Program-made: the position numbers and the translations under genes
DNA from: Holophagae bacterium
GTDB taxonomy: Bacteria > Acidobacteriota > Holophagae > Acanthopleuribacterales > Acanthopleuribacteraceae
Reading direction: 5' to 3'
Assembly: GCA_030429565.1 (NCBI GenBank)
Contig: JAUIFE010000004.1
Location: forward strand, 94,848 to 158,847
DNA length: 64,000 bases
Shown here: positions 26,644 to 36,680 of the stretch, in pieces
How the letters are laid out: each line of letters opens with the position of its first letter
Position numbering within the stretch: the stretch's first letter is position 1
Notes under the pieces: model-generated
What the model saw: the letters and a program-made list of their open reading frames with translations, nothing else
Told to the model about the DNA's origin: nothing
Databases searched by the model: none

Positions 26644-28428
26644 ATGCACCGCGGCGCGCCCCATCCCATTGCCTTGATCAGCAACAACGAAGGATTCATT
26701 GAAAAAATAGAACAGGTTTTGCATCAACCGCCGGTCATGGTCGATTGTTTGTCGGTTTGGCCGATACCGTTGCGGGCTGTACCGGTGGGGGAGTGGCCGA
26801 TTGTCGTGATTTCACTGGAAGATCGCGCCCTCATCGAACAACACATCCAACTTATTCGCGCCGACGTGACCATGGCGAGTACGCGCATTTTGTTGGTTCT
26901 ATACGATATGAGTGCCTGCCCCGAAGAACCTTTTCTGCTGCAGTACGACGTTTGCGACGTTCGTTTATTTCGCGAATGGCAACCGGTCCTTTTGCGCATT
27001 CAAATTCGCAACGCCGCCGAGCGCTATCGCACCCGTTACCAAGACGGTTTGATTGAGGACATTTTGCAGTGTGGGCTCAATCAATCCGGGCACGATTACA
27101 TTCGTTCACTTGTTCGGCAAATGGCGAAATCGCTTGATTACCGCATTTGTTATGTCGGTCGTCTGCTTGAAAGCCCGGACCGTCGTCAAGTTGAAGTAAT
27201 TGCCATGTGGGACCGCGATGACTGGGTTGACACGTTTCGCTACGATTTGGCCAACACCCCTTGCGATCAAGTTTTGGACAACCGTCGCGTGTGTTTGTAT
27301 GCCGAACGGGTCACCGAAATGTTTCCGCTCGACTCGGAGTTACGCGATTTGGGGGTTGATGCCTATGTGGGCTGTCCCATCTTCAGCCGTGACGGTGGGT
27401 TGTTGGGTGTGTTTGGCTGTTTGAGTGATCGGCCAATGGCTTTGGGTGAAAGTCAAGTTCCCGTGATTGAGTTATTTGCCTGTCGCGCCGGGGTCGAGCT
27501 CGAGCGTCAAGAATCGATGGATCGCCTGCAACGCCTCAACGAAGTCTTGGAGAAAGAGGTCGATAAACGTACCGAAGAATTGCGTGAAACCAACGAAATG
27601 ATGGTCAGCATCGCCCACCGTGCCGGTATGGCGGAAATCGCCACCGGCGTGTTGCACAATGTCGGTAACTTACTCAATAGCATTCAAATTGCGGGCGAAT
27701 ATATCGAAGGATTGTTGGAACGCAGCAATTTGTCTGTGCTCAACAACCTCAATCGTTTGTTGGCCAAAAACAAGGACGACCTCGCGAATTTTATCGCCAA
27801 AGACAAGCGCGGCCGTATGATTCCCACCTACTTACTGCGTTTGGAGGCGGCCCACCGCGAGGAAGCGAAAGCACTCCACGATGAGGCGCGCATCATTTTG
27901 GAGAACACGGCCACCATTTCCAAAATCATTCATTTACAGCAGGATTATGCGTCGGGGCCGACCTTCTCGGAGATGGGTGATTTGAATGCCTTGGTGACAC
28001 GCACCCTCGATATGACCAAAGTCAGTTTGCGGCGTCACCAAATAGAACTCAAAACGCTTTACGGTGACATTCCCGAGTTACCCTTGCAGCAAACCAAACT
28101 CGTGCAAGTGCTCAATAATTTACTGCAAAACGCCAAGGAATCGGTGCTCCACAACGAGGAGACGAACCGCTGGATTGAGGTGCGCACCTGGACTGGCAAG
28201 GACGGCTTTGCCTGGGTCTCGGTTCGCGATAACGGTATCGGCATTGATAAAGACGCGATAGAAAATCTCTTCAAGTTTGGTTACACCACCAAAACCGACG
28301 GTCACGGCTTCGGTCTCCATTGCAGCATTCTGTTTATGCATGAAATGAACGGCGAAATGAAGGTACGTTCGGACGGCCGCGACCTGGGTGCCGAGTTTCT
28401 CATTAGCCTGCCGGTGGTTAAAACCTGA
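26644..28428 (+). CDS. soluble GAF-domain sensor histidine kinase
   Basis: A 594-residue cytoplasmic protein from the ATG at 26644. Residues 1-120 resemble a degenerate receiver-like domain (PIALISNN, WPIVVISLEDRA, STRILLVLYDMSA). A GAF domain follows (about 145-300). A coiled coil (about 300-330) leads into the dimerisation helix with His338 in IATGVLHNVGNLLNS, an H-box variant with Asn after His. The ATPase domain at about 470-590 has NNLLQNAKESV (N box), VRDNGIGID (G1) and TDGHGFGLH (G2). No partner response regulator is adjacent. The chemoreceptor gene 425 nt downstream may be functionally related, but this is not shown. Confidence 0.92.
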   Translation: MHRGAPHPIALISNNEGFIEKIEQVLHQPPVMVDCLSVWPIPLRAVPVGEWPIVVISLEDRALIEQHIQLIRADVTMASTRILLVLYDMSACPEEPFLLQYDVCDVRLFREWQPVLLRIQIRNAAERYRTRYQDGLIEDILQCGLNQSGHDYIRSLVRQMAKSLDYRICYVGRLLESPDRRQVEVIAMWDRDDWVDTFRYDLANTPCDQVLDNRRVCLYAERVTEMFPLDSELRDLGVDAYVGCPIFSRDGGLLGVFGCLSDRPMALGESQVPVIELFACRAGVELERQESMDRLQRLNEVLEKEVDKRTEELRETNEMMVSIAHRAGMAEIATGVLHNVGNLLNSIQIAGEYIEGLLERSNLSVLNNLNRLLAKNKDDLANFIAKDKRGRMIPTYLLRLEAAHREEAKALHDEARIILENTATISKIIHLQQDYASGPTFSEMGDLNALVTRTLDMTKVSLRRHQIELKTLYGDIPELPLQQTKLVQVLNNLLQNAKESVLHNEETNRWIEVRTWTGKDGFAWVSVRDNGIGIDKDAIENLFKFGYTTKTDGHGFGLHCSILFMHEMNGEMKVRSDGRDLGAEFLISLPVVKT

Positions 28429-28852
28429 AAATACCAGGGTGGGCGCCGACAGCACCGCGTGGAATTGGTTGCTAAAGAAAAACGGCTAAAGTTCGAAAAG
28501 AACCATATCCTGAGTTTCTTTCAGCAGGCACCTCGCGCACGGGCGATTCCCTTCGTGCCGGCCTATTTTCACCCGTGAAAATAGTGACGGACGACCTGTC
28601 ACGCTGCGCACCCAGCAGCTCTGTTGGAAAAAACGGCCCGCGCCGACGTTTGACACAAATATCACGCGCTCAAACCGCTCGCGCCCACTCGTTCCGGTTA
28701 TGTAGGGATCCTATTTCAGGAATCCGAAGGAATGGTGTCACGTCCACTCGGGTAAGGCGCTTGGTTTTTCCGTATGCGACGGCGCCGTAAACTTTATTCG
28801 GACCGATCATTGGTTGGTTTTCGGTCCCAGCCACAGCCGAAGGATGGAATGC
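28429..28852. other. 424-bp intergenic region
   Basis: No gene-like ORF. A small imperfect inverted repeat (GGATCCT / AGGAATCC, 28707-28724) is present. It should contain the chemoreceptor promoter. Confidence 0.3.
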
Positions 28853-30901
28853 ATGTCGTCTGATTTCGAACCCTCGTTTCGCGACGCCGCGGCTTATCAG
28901 GCCGTTGGCCGCACGCTTTGGGCCGCATTAATGGTCGCCGCCATATTGGCCGCCGCCGCCGCCGCGGCAACGTGGTGGCTCTATCAATCTAATCAGGCCG
29001 TGGGTCGCCAAGCCGCCGCTCAGGCTGCTGCTCAGGCCGAAATCAGCGCTTGTCGTCAGGCTCTGGCGGCGGTTGACGCCGGCTGGCGCATTGGCCTGGC
29101 AACGGGTGACGAAACCGCTTTTGCCGCCGGGCGCGAAGCCTTGGTCGTCCTTGAGCAGAAAACGCGTCTGCTCGGGGATTTTGCCTTTCCCGGTGATGAG
29201 GTGGACACGCTGAAGGGCGTCGTTCCCCAATTTGCCACCAGCCTCGATGCTTTGGCCGATTTGGGCCGGCGCCAAAAACAAAGTGCGGCCGATGCGCTGC
29301 TGCCCGCTGTTGTTTCGATTTCCGCCGACCTGGACGATATTCGCAGTGCTTCGGCCGGCGCCGGACGTGAGGCGGTGGTGGCCGAGATCGACGCCTTTTT
29401 GCCAACCTGGCGTCAGATCGCCTCCGGCACGGGTTCGCCCGCCTTGTTTACCGCGAGTCGTGAAACCCACCCGCTGGCCGTCGATTGGGCCGCGTTGCAG
29501 GCGCAATTCCAAGCCGTTGCCGACCAAATGCGCAGTCAGACCTACAAAGATCGTGCTGCCGGTATGGTGGCGCGCTTGGCCGAGTTGGCCACTGCCGCCG
29601 CAACCTTTACGGAGAACCACCAGCAGGTCGCGACCCTTAGACAGCAAAGTTTTGCAGAGCATGCCGGTGCCATCCAAAACAGCCTCGACGCATTAGCCGC
29701 CGCAGTGAAACCTAGCGCTGCGACGGCGTCCTTGACCTTGCCGGGTATCGCGGTGGGTTTGATTCTAGCCGCGTGGTTGGTAATGTTTGTTGCCGCGCAT
29801 CGCTTTCGTCGCGAACTCAATAACGCACTTCATCACATTGCCGAAGCAGGCGCACGCGTCGTCGGTGGGGAACGGGACTTGATTTGGCCGCAAACCGAGC
29901 GGGGTGATCAGTTGGGCCGGTTAGCGCTAGTTTGTGGCGATCTCGATCGGGTTTTGATCGGTCAAGAGCGCCGTTTGCGCGAGGAACACGAAATGGCGAT
30001 TAGTGCGTTACAGGATCAAAGCGAGTCCCAAGCCGACAACGAAATGCAATTGGCCCGCGAATTAAGCCGCTACCAGGCGGTACTCGCTGAAAAAGAAGCC
30101 ATGGTCGGGTTCCTCCAAGCCTCGGCCCAAAAATTACGGCAAGCCGGTTCCCAGTTCGCGTTCCTGTCCGAGCGCATTCCGGCCGTTGTGGCTGAAACCC
30201 ATGGTGCGGCTGAGGAATCGCGTGGCGGTACCGCCGAAGTCGTTGAACATGCGCACCGCCTCAACGATATGCTTGCGATTGTCGCTGAACGCATGCAGTC
30301 GGCGACGGAAGTTGCCGATGAATCCGCCCACAATGCCGACTCGATTGAAGGTTTGATCGCCGACCTCAGCGACTCGGCGCTCGGCATTGACAGTGTCATC
30401 GAACTCATCGAAAAAATCGTCGGCGCGACGCGCTTGCTGTCGCTAAATGCTTCCATCGAAGCCGCACGGACCGGTGATGCCGGTCGTGGGTTTTCGGTCA
30501 TTGCCGCCGAGATCAAATCGCTTTCGGATAAAACCGCCGAGGCGACGGAAGAGATCCGCGACAAAATTAACCGCATCAAAGACGCTACCCGCACCGTGAC
30601 CGATGCTGTTGGCGGGATTACCAGTGTCATTCACGACCTGGAGGGCATTATCGGCGAGATTGGTACGACCGTGGCCGCACAACGCGACAGTGTCGCGGCG
30701 GTAGCAGATGCGTCACAGGTGGCCGATAGTGGGATGCAACGTGCCACAGAAGCGGTTGGCGAACTGCACGCTTTGGCTGAACAATTGCAAACCGGCATCG
30801 GTGCCGTTGAAGCCGTGGCCGAGGACGTCGGGCGCCAGGTGACGCTCCTGGAGATAAGTGAAACAGAACAAGTTGCGGCGACGGCCGGCACACCGGTCTG
30901 A
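28853..30901 (+). CDS. methyl-accepting chemotaxis protein
   Basis: Start at 28853 (AAGGA 9 nt upstream), 682 residues. Transmembrane helices at about 22-44 and 296-318 bracket a roughly 250-residue helical periplasmic sensor domain. A HAMP-like segment follows (about 319-370, ending [15 protein letters not shown]). The cytoplasmic signalling domain has the hairpin-tip hallmark in [20 protein letters not shown] and [16 protein letters not shown] (about 525-560), the contact site for CheA/CheW. The signalling domain is short relative to enteric Tsr, and the C-terminal NWETF receptor-docking pentapeptide is absent. Alanine-rich, high-GC codon use around the first helix stands out. Ligand unknown; no che genes nearby. 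Confidence 0.94.
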   Translation: MSSDFEPSFRDAAAYQAVGRTLWAALMVAAILAAAAAAATWWLYQSNQAVGRQAAAQAAAQAEISACRQALAAVDAGWRIGLATGDETAFAAGREALVVLEQKTRLLGDFAFPGDEVDTLKGVVPQFATSLDALADLGRRQKQSAADALLPAVVSISADLDDIRSASAGAGREAVVAEIDAFLPTWRQIASGTGSPALFTASRETHPLAVDWAALQAQFQAVADQMRSQTYKDRAAGMVARLAELATAAATFTENHQQVATLRQQSFAEHAGAIQNSLDALAAAVKPSAATASLTLPGIAVGLILAAWLVMFVAAHRFRRELNNALHHIAEAGARVVGGERDLIWPQTERGDQLGRLALVCGDLDRVLIGQERRLREEHEMAISALQDQSESQADNEMQLARELSRYQAVLAEKEAMVGFLQASAQKLRQAGSQFAFLSERIPAVVAETHGAAEESRGGTAEVVEHAHRLNDMLAIVAERMQSATEVADESAHNADSIEGLIADLSDSALGIDSVIELIEKIVGATRLLSLNASIEAARTGDAGRGFSVIAAEIKSLSDKTAEATEEIRDKINRIKDATRTVTDAVGGITSVIHDLEGIIGEIGTTVAAQRDSVAAVADASQVADSGMQRATEAVGELHALAEQLQTGIGAVEAVAEDVGRQVTLLEISETEQVAATAGTPV

Positions 30902-31570
30902 ATTTGTGAATGCAATGCTTCCTCGGGTTTACACCATGAGCTAGGCAAAGAAGAAGACAACCCCAACTTTCAACCAGATCTGTTTGTCGCGATGGCGGTG
31001 GGCCGGGAAATCGCGCAGTCAGACTTCAAAGTGATGTTGGGAAAAAATGATGAAGTGGTTGAGGCATTCCTCGCGAATCGACCAATTGACGCGCGCCATG
31101 TGGGTGTTGAAGTTTGGTGAGCGGGGTGACAGTGGTACGGCAGTACGCCGGCGGCCGCTTATGGTTATCGAAACTGGTCGCCGACTACGGTTGTGCACTC
31201 GTGAAACGGGTAGTTCCCCTCTTAGAGGACGCTGTTCTTTTCGCCTGTTCCGTTTCTTGCGCCGGGCGGTCCATTCTTGGTGTGGTTTGGTGAGGATGCC
31301 TGCCGGTCTGTTTGTGTTGCAAGCCGCCATATAATTTATGAAACCCACGACACACCGGCCTTGCCTTGTGGCTTTCGTGCCTAAACGGCGACGGCCATGC
31401 CATGGTAACGAGACTTAAAGAAGACCGTCAAATGCGGCAACGCCGCCACCTTCAGTCACAACGATGGTAACGACGCTGATTGTGTCGGGCGGGCGCGGCG
31501 ACGGACAGGTGTAAAAAAGACGGATGATGAAATTTTTTATGGTGATAAGTAAAAAAGTACAAAAATATGT

Positions 31571-31598
31571 TTGACCATAATTGTTTTGGTGTTACCAT
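31571..31598 (+). promoter_or_regulatory. sigma70-like promoter
   Basis: TTGACC, 16-nt spacer, TACCAT. The predicted start near 31605 is about 60 nt before an intrinsic terminator, with no ORF in between. Confidence 0.35.
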
Positions 31599-31621
31599 GG
31601 GTTTGTCTTGAGGACAACCAA

Positions 31622-31665
31622 GGGTCGGGCGTCTCCCTGAAAACGACCGACCCGGATTTTTTTTT
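31622..31665 (+). terminator. intrinsic terminator in an otherwise gene-free region
   Basis: GGGTCGG and CCGACCC form a 7-bp stem around an 18-nt loop, followed by GGA and nine T residues. Confidence 0.55.
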
Positions 31666-31869
31666 CAAAACGTATGAGGTCGCCCTTGAACAGCTTCTAG
31701 GTTTTTGTTTCCAATACTTTTATAACTTCGTTCCAAAGTCTTTATTTTATTCACCTTATTATATAAACCATTTCGTTCGGCTTGTTGTGGTAGCGATCTT
31801 AGGTCGACCCACCTTGGTGTCTTTTGGATCACCGGCCGCTTTTATTGATTCCCATCACCATCTTACTTT

Positions 31870-31911
31870 GATCCCTCAAAGCCGCTTTTTACGCGTGGCT
31901 TTTGAGGGATC
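31870..31911. other. long inverted repeat / hairpin
   Basis: GATCCCTCAAAGCC pairs with GGCTTTTGAGGGATC (one bulged T) around a 13-nt loop. It is followed by TTCTGTTTTT, so it may act as a plus-strand terminator. Confidence 0.6.
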
Positions 31912-31960
31912 TTCTGTTTTTGGGCGTCACCTCGGTTGTTCATCCGTCTCGCATTTTTGA

Positions 31961-32001
31961 CCAGCCTCGGTTGGTCCAACCCGTATCGGGTTGCGGGCTG
32001 G
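31961..32001. other. nested stem-loop structure
   Basis: An outer CCAGCC/GGCTGG stem encloses CAACCCG-TAT-CGGGTTG. An alternative GGTTGG/CCAACC pairing uses the same bases, so two mutually exclusive folds are possible. Confidence 0.5.
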
Positions 32002-32197
32002 TGAGCGACCGCGCTTCAGTGGTATTGTTGGGCATCGTCTGCAAGTCCAACCGGTATCTCCGTGTGTAAGCCGTTGTCGGTCGACGCTTTTTGGCGTCCG
32101 CAATGCGAAAACAACGGCGGGACACTGCGAAAACGATGATTCACACACGATATAGGGTAACGATTGCCGGCCTATCGCCGGTTCGGGAGGGTCTCAT

Positions 32198-35100
32198 TTG
32201 CGATTGATTGGCTGTTTTCTGTTCGCTTTGTTGCAATTCACTGCATTCGGTGGTGAGGGCGAGGCGCGTCTGCTGCGTTTCCCCGACATTCACCGCGATA
32301 AAATCGCTTTCGTGGCGGGTGGCGACATTTATGTGGTCGGCGCCGAAGGTGGGGTCGCCAAACGGTTGACGTCCCATCAGGGACGCGAGTTATTTCCCAA
32401 ATTTTCACCCGACGGCCGCTGGTTGGCTTTCTCCGGTGAGTACAACGGCACACGCCAAATTTATGTTATTTCGACCGAAGGCGGCGCGCCGCGTCAGCTA
32501 ACTTATTACAACGATGTCGGCCCGATGCCGCCGCGTGGTGGTTTCGATTACCAGGTAATGGACTGGAGCCCTGACGGAAAACACATCCTGTTTCGTGCCA
32601 ATCGCTTGCCTTGGGGCCCGCGCTATGGACGTTTCTACACGGTGCCTTTTGAAGGCGGTCTTGAGCAACCGCTGGCGATTCCCGAGAACGGCGGCGGCAT
32701 GTATGCACCCGACGGCGAAAGCATTGTTTACACACCGATCTCGCGTGAATGGCGCACGTGGAAGCGCACCCGTGGCGGCCGCGCTCAAGATGTGTGGACT
32801 TACAACCTTAAAACTAATAAAACCAAGCGTCTGACCACCCACGAAATGACCGACAACCAACCAATGTGGGTTGGTGAGCAGATCTTTTTTACCAGTGATC
32901 GCGCCTTTACCTTGAACTTGTTTCGCATGGCGCCGGATGGTTCCGGTTTGACTCAGGTTACCCGTCACGATTCTTGGGACGTGCTTTGGCCAAGTGCCGG
33001 TCCTGAACAAATCGTCTATGAAAACGGTGGTTATCTGCGTGTCTATAAACCAGCCGACAACAGTGATCGGCAAGTTTCGATCAAACTCGTGGGTGATTTC
33101 CCGCACACAATGAGTTACCGCAAGAACGTTAAAAACGACATCGACGGTTTTGATATTTCCCCGGCGGGCAAACGCATCGTGACCAGCGCACGCGGTGATT
33201 TGTTCAGTGTGCCTGCCAAGGACGGTCCGGTTCGTCCATTGACGAGCGGCTCCAAAACCCGCCAGCGCAACCCGATTTGGTCGCCCGACGGCAAGTGGAT
33301 CGCCTATCTGAGCGATGAAAGCGGTGAGTACCAACTTCATGTGGTCGCCCAAGACGGTGGGGAACCACGCCAAATCACGCGCGACCTGAAAATGTGGCCG
33401 CTGCAGCCGGAATGGTCGCCGGACAGCAAGACGATTGCGATTCCCAGTAAAGACCGCAAGCTGTACCTGGTTGATGTCGCTAGTGGCAAACTAACCGAAG
33501 TCCACAAGGGTGTTTACGGTGATGTGACCGACTTCTCCTGGTCGACCGACAGCCGTTGGCTTGCCTACACGCGCACCGCCGACAACCAGTTCAGCGTGAT
33601 TTGGGTCTACGATGCGGTGAATAAACAGCATCACAAGCTTACCAGCGAACACATCAACAACTTTAACCCGGTGTTTTCTCGCGACGGCAAGTACCTGTAC
33701 TTCCTGTCCAACCGCGACTACAACCTGAGTTTCTCCGGGTACGAGTTTAATTACCAATACACGAATCCCACGCGCATCTACGCGGCGACGCTTAACAGCA
33801 ACGTGGCGCGACCCTTTGCGCCGAAAAGCGACGAAGTCGAATTGGCCAAGGATGAAACGCCCGAGGCCGATGCGGCCAAGGACAAAGGCAAAAAGGGCAA
33901 AAAGAACAAAAAAGAGGCCGCTGCTGAAGCCAAGGACGAGAGCAATGAGCTGGAAATCGCCGGCTTTGAAGACCGCGTCTTTGCGTTGGATGTGGCCGAC
34001 GGTCGCTACATTGGTTTGTCAGCCGTTGACGGGGGCGTGCTCTACGTTGAAATTAACGCCAACGGACCCAACGCCTTGAAAATCTTTGATATGGCTTCCG
34101 AAAAAAGCAAAACCGTCTTGAAGCGCGTAAATAATTACCGGCTTTCGGCCAAAGGCAGCCACGTTATTTACCGCGCCGGTGGCGATATCGGCGTGGTGGA
34201 AGCCAAAGCCGATCAAAAGCCAAAGGCACTCAACCTCAACGAGTTGGAAGCAAAAATTGATCCCCTCGACGAGTGGGCCCAAATTTATCACGACGCCAAC
34301 CTTTTGTTGCGCGATTGGTTCTACGACGCCAAGATGCACGGTTACGATTGGGACGCGTTGGTGAAGCGTTATGCCGACTTGGTGCCGCATGTGCGCACCC
34401 GTCATGAGCTGGATTACATCCTGGGTGAGTTGGGTGGCGAACTCAATGCGGGTCACTACTATGTGAATTCCGGCGACGAGGTTCGCGTGGATCGCGACCC
34501 CAGTGGTTTGCTTGGGGTTGAAGTCAGCGCTCACGAATCGGGTTTCTATCAGATTCGTGAAATTCTTCCGGGCGAAAACTGGCACGGTAACTTCCGTTCA
34601 CCTTTGCGCGATGTCGGTGTGGATGTGCCGGTCGGTTCCTTTATTCTTGCGGTCGATGGTGTTCCGGTAACCACGCGTGAGAATTTCTACATGCCGCTGG
34701 AAGGGAAGGGCGGCCAAGTGGTCAGCCTGCTGGTTAACGACAAACCGAGCCGCGAAGGGGCGCGCGAAGTGTTGGTTGAAACGGTAACCTCCGAGACCAA
34801 CCTGCGTTACCTCAAGTGGGTCCAGGAGCGGGCGGCTAAAGTTGAAAAGCTCAGCAACGGCCGCATTGGTTACATTCACTTGCCCAACACGGCTTTTGAC
34901 GGCAACCGCGAACTGTTTAAACACTTTTACGCGCAAGTCCACAAAGACGCGTTGCTGTTGGATGACCGTTACAACGGCGGGGGTTTCATTCCGGTGTGGA
35001 TGATTGAATTGTTGGAGCGTCCCATCATGTCCTATTGGGCGATGCGCGACATCAAACCCTTCCGTTCACCACAATACGCGCACATCGGCCCCAAAGCTGT

Positions 35101-35470
35101 GCTGGTCAACCATTACAGCAGCTCGGGTGGCGATGCGTTCCCTTACTACATGCGTCGTCGTGGCCTCGCCAAAATTTTCGGTACGCGTACCTGGGGCGGT
35201 TTAATCGGCCTGCAGGGCAATCCCGGATTTGTCGACGGTGGTTCGCTGAGCATCCCGGTCTTTCGTTTCTGGGATCCCGTATCGGGTGAGTATGCCGTTG
35301 AAAACGAAGGTGTCGCGCCCGACGTCGAAATTTATGACCGACCCGAACAGGTGGCCGCCGGCGAGGATCCTTCCTTAGAAGCAGCCGTAAAGCACCTGCT
35401 GGAGGAACTGGAAAAGAACCCGCCCAAACCGGTCGTTATGCCGCCGGCGCCCAATGAAAACAGACGCTAA
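32198..35470 (+). CDS. tricorn protease homologue (S41 peptidase)
   Basis: TTG start with GGGAGG 7 nt upstream, 1090 residues, signal peptide at about 1-20 (LIGCFLFALLQFTAFGG). N-terminal beta-propeller repeats of the TolB/DPP type (FSPDGRWLAFSGEYNG, WSPDGKWIAYLSDESG, FSRDGKYLYFLSNRD) occupy about residues 20-540. A Lys/Glu-rich linker (about 547-590) follows, then a second propeller part, the C1 domain, a PDZ domain (about 765-860) and the S41 catalytic domain with LLDDRYNGGG and the nucleophile region HYSSSGGDAF (Ser974-976). Tricorn-type enzymes degrade peptides to short products. Archaeal tricorn is cytosolic, whereas the signal peptide here implies export. Monocistronic with its own terminator. 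Confidence 0.95.
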   Translation: MRLIGCFLFALLQFTAFGGEGEARLLRFPDIHRDKIAFVAGGDIYVVGAEGGVAKRLTSHQGRELFPKFSPDGRWLAFSGEYNGTRQIYVISTEGGAPRQLTYYNDVGPMPPRGGFDYQVMDWSPDGKHILFRANRLPWGPRYGRFYTVPFEGGLEQPLAIPENGGGMYAPDGESIVYTPISREWRTWKRTRGGRAQDVWTYNLKTNKTKRLTTHEMTDNQPMWVGEQIFFTSDRAFTLNLFRMAPDGSGLTQVTRHDSWDVLWPSAGPEQIVYENGGYLRVYKPADNSDRQVSIKLVGDFPHTMSYRKNVKNDIDGFDISPAGKRIVTSARGDLFSVPAKDGPVRPLTSGSKTRQRNPIWSPDGKWIAYLSDESGEYQLHVVAQDGGEPRQITRDLKMWPLQPEWSPDSKTIAIPSKDRKLYLVDVASGKLTEVHKGVYGDVTDFSWSTDSRWLAYTRTADNQFSVIWVYDAVNKQHHKLTSEHINNFNPVFSRDGKYLYFLSNRDYNLSFSGYEFNYQYTNPTRIYAATLNSNVARPFAPKSDEVELAKDETPEADAAKDKGKKGKKNKKEAAAEAKDESNELEIAGFEDRVFALDVADGRYIGLSAVDGGVLYVEINANGPNALKIFDMASEKSKTVLKRVNNYRLSAKGSHVIYRAGGDIGVVEAKADQKPKALNLNELEAKIDPLDEWAQIYHDANLLLRDWFYDAKMHGYDWDALVKRYADLVPHVRTRHELDYILGELGGELNAGHYYVNSGDEVRVDRDPSGLLGVEVSAHESGFYQIREILPGENWHGNFRSPLRDVGVDVPVGSFILAVDGVPVTTRENFYMPLEGKGGQVVSLLVNDKPSREGAREVLVETVTSETNLRYLKWVQERAAKVEKLSNGRIGYIHLPNTAFDGNRELFKHFYAQVHKDALLLDDRYNGGGFIPVWMIELLERPIMSYWAMRDIKPFRSPQYAHIGPKAVLVNHYSSSGGDAFPYYMRRRGLAKIFGTRTWGGLIGLQGNPGFVDGGSLSIPVFRFWDPVSGEYAVENEGVAPDVEIYDRPEQVAAGEDPSLEAAVKHLLEELEKNPPKPVVMPPAPNENRR

Positions 35471-35506
35471 ACACGGCCTTCTCTGGAAGGCTGCCGTTTA
35501 AAAAAC

Positions 35507-35543
35507 AAGGCCGAGGTCGCATGTGACGCTCGGCCTTTTTTTT
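35507..35543 (+). terminator. bidirectional intrinsic terminator
   Basis: AAGGCCGAG and CTCGGCCTT form a 9-bp stem followed by T8 on the plus strand. On the minus strand the stem is followed by TTGTTTTTT, so it can also serve the convergent DUF4846 gene. Confidence 0.9.
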
Positions 35544-35553
35544 ATGATTGTTG

Positions 35554-36393
35554 TTAGGGATTGGCAAAGCGTTTGAGATCACGGTACTGAAAGGTCCATT
35601 CAGGGGTTCTCAGGGTGCCGTCGGCGAGGGCCGGGTACCAAACGCCGTCGGCTTTTGGATTCTTAAGCACGTGAAAATCCTGGGCGGGCATGTAGCTTTG
35701 ACCAACCATAAACATCCGTTCGCCGGCGGTGTTTTCAACGACGTCTAACACGATCACGGCATGACCGGGAAAGCCGCCTTGAATAAATACGTCGCCTGGC
35801 TGGATACGGCGTGGGTCGGCGACTGGCTTTAGCTCACGGGCGAGGGAATGGGAGCCGGCATAACTGAAAACGATGTTGAGGTAGCGGCGGAAATTTTTGT
35901 AAGACGCATCGTTGCTCCCGTTGTTGACCCAGCGCACCTTATTGCCGTTGATTTTGGGGCGTTGACCTGATTGCCAGGCCGACCAGCGTGCCGTGTCACC
36001 GCTGGTGAAATTGAAACTGATTTCGTCGCGGCGGTCGTTGCTCCACAGGAATTCGGCGCGTAGGCGCATGACGGCGTCGGCACATTGTTGCAAATCGCGG
36101 CGACCGGTATCGATAGCGACCACGGCTAGATGGGCCTCTTGGAAATTTTTAAGCCTGCCGTCGAATAAGGTGACCTGGGGGACGCCCGCTTTTAAGGGCA
36201 AGCCACGCAGCCAGGTGGCAAAGGGGGTTTGGTTAATATTGCGGCTGAAACCAGTCGGGGCCGGGAAGCGTTCAGCCAGGGTGCCGCCATCGCGAGCTGG
36301 ACCCGACCAGGCGTATGGGGTGGGCTGGGCTAACAACAGGGCGTGACACAGGGTTGTTGCCAAAATGAATCCGAAACAGCGTGTGAGCCACAT
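35554..36393 (-). CDS. DUF4846-family secreted protein
   Basis: A 279-residue protein with GAGGAGA 8 nt before the ATG and a signal peptide ending about LLAQ (residue 22). The order of motifs matches DUF4846: RFPAPTGFSRN, FATWLRGLPLK, QVTLFDGRLK, QQCADAVMRLRAEFLW, INFNFTSG-like EISFNFTSGD, and the strongly conserved IQPGDVFIQGGFPGHAV and MVGQSYMPAQDFHVLKNP near the C-terminus. The conserved His and Cys/Gln pattern around GGFPGHAV recalls papain-like/NlpC-type folds, but no function has been established that I know of. It is single, convergent with the tricorn gene. Confidence 0.86.
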   Translation of the reverse strand: MWLTRCFGFILATTLCHALLLAQPTPYAWSGPARDGGTLAERFPAPTGFSRNINQTPFATWLRGLPLKAGVPQVTLFDGRLKNFQEAHLAVVAIDTGRRDLQQCADAVMRLRAEFLWSNDRRDEISFNFTSGDTARWSAWQSGQRPKINGNKVRWVNNGSNDASYKNFRRYLNIVFSYAGSHSLARELKPVADPRRIQPGDVFIQGGFPGHAVIVLDVVENTAGERMFMVGQSYMPAQDFHVLKNPKADGVWYPALADGTLRTPEWTFQYRDLKRFANP

Positions 36394-36624
36394 AAAGGGG
36401 TCTCCTCAAAGGGTTGTCATTACTCTATGTGTGCGAGGGCGATGTGACGTTGTGAATCTTGCCCGCACACATAAAGTAATGAGGTGACGCCGACAAGTGC
36501 GCGGCGTCTGGTTTGGCGCTCGAGCGGCATTTGCGGCTATATCATGAGTCGTATTTTAAATCCCTAAGATCCGGACTTTCCAAAACAAAAACGCGAACGG
36601 TGATGCTTGCGGCCGACCCCAACC

Positions 36625-36656
36625 AAAAACGGCCCGGTCGTGAGACCGGGCCGTTT
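36625..36656 (-). terminator. intrinsic terminator of the M16 protease gene
   Basis: A 13-bp perfect stem (AAACGGCCCGGTC) with a 4-nt loop and five T residues on the minus strand, 25 nt after the stop codon. Confidence 0.9.
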
Positions 36657-36680
36657 GAGGCATCATCGATGCGTTAAAAC

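Larger units (their letters stand above)
30902..32197. other. 1.3-kb non-coding region with several RNA-like structures
   Basis: No ORF here is convincing: frames on both strands are short, mutually overlapping and lack SD sites. The stretch includes A/T-rich parts unlike the flanking genes, a promoter/terminator pair at 31571-31665, and at least three large inverted repeats between 31870 and 32100, described separately. It could hold one or two small RNAs or be the remnant of a decayed locus. Confidence 0.5.

Noticed and set aside
31019..31348. Overlapping ORFs of about 100 codons on both strands
   Set aside because: Both are Arg-rich with no SD site; neither shows strand periodicity or a family pattern.
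31571..31960. 129-codon plus-strand ORF
   Set aside because: Its first codons lie in the predicted promoter, it runs through a terminator-like T9 stretch and a long hairpin, and it lacks an SD site.
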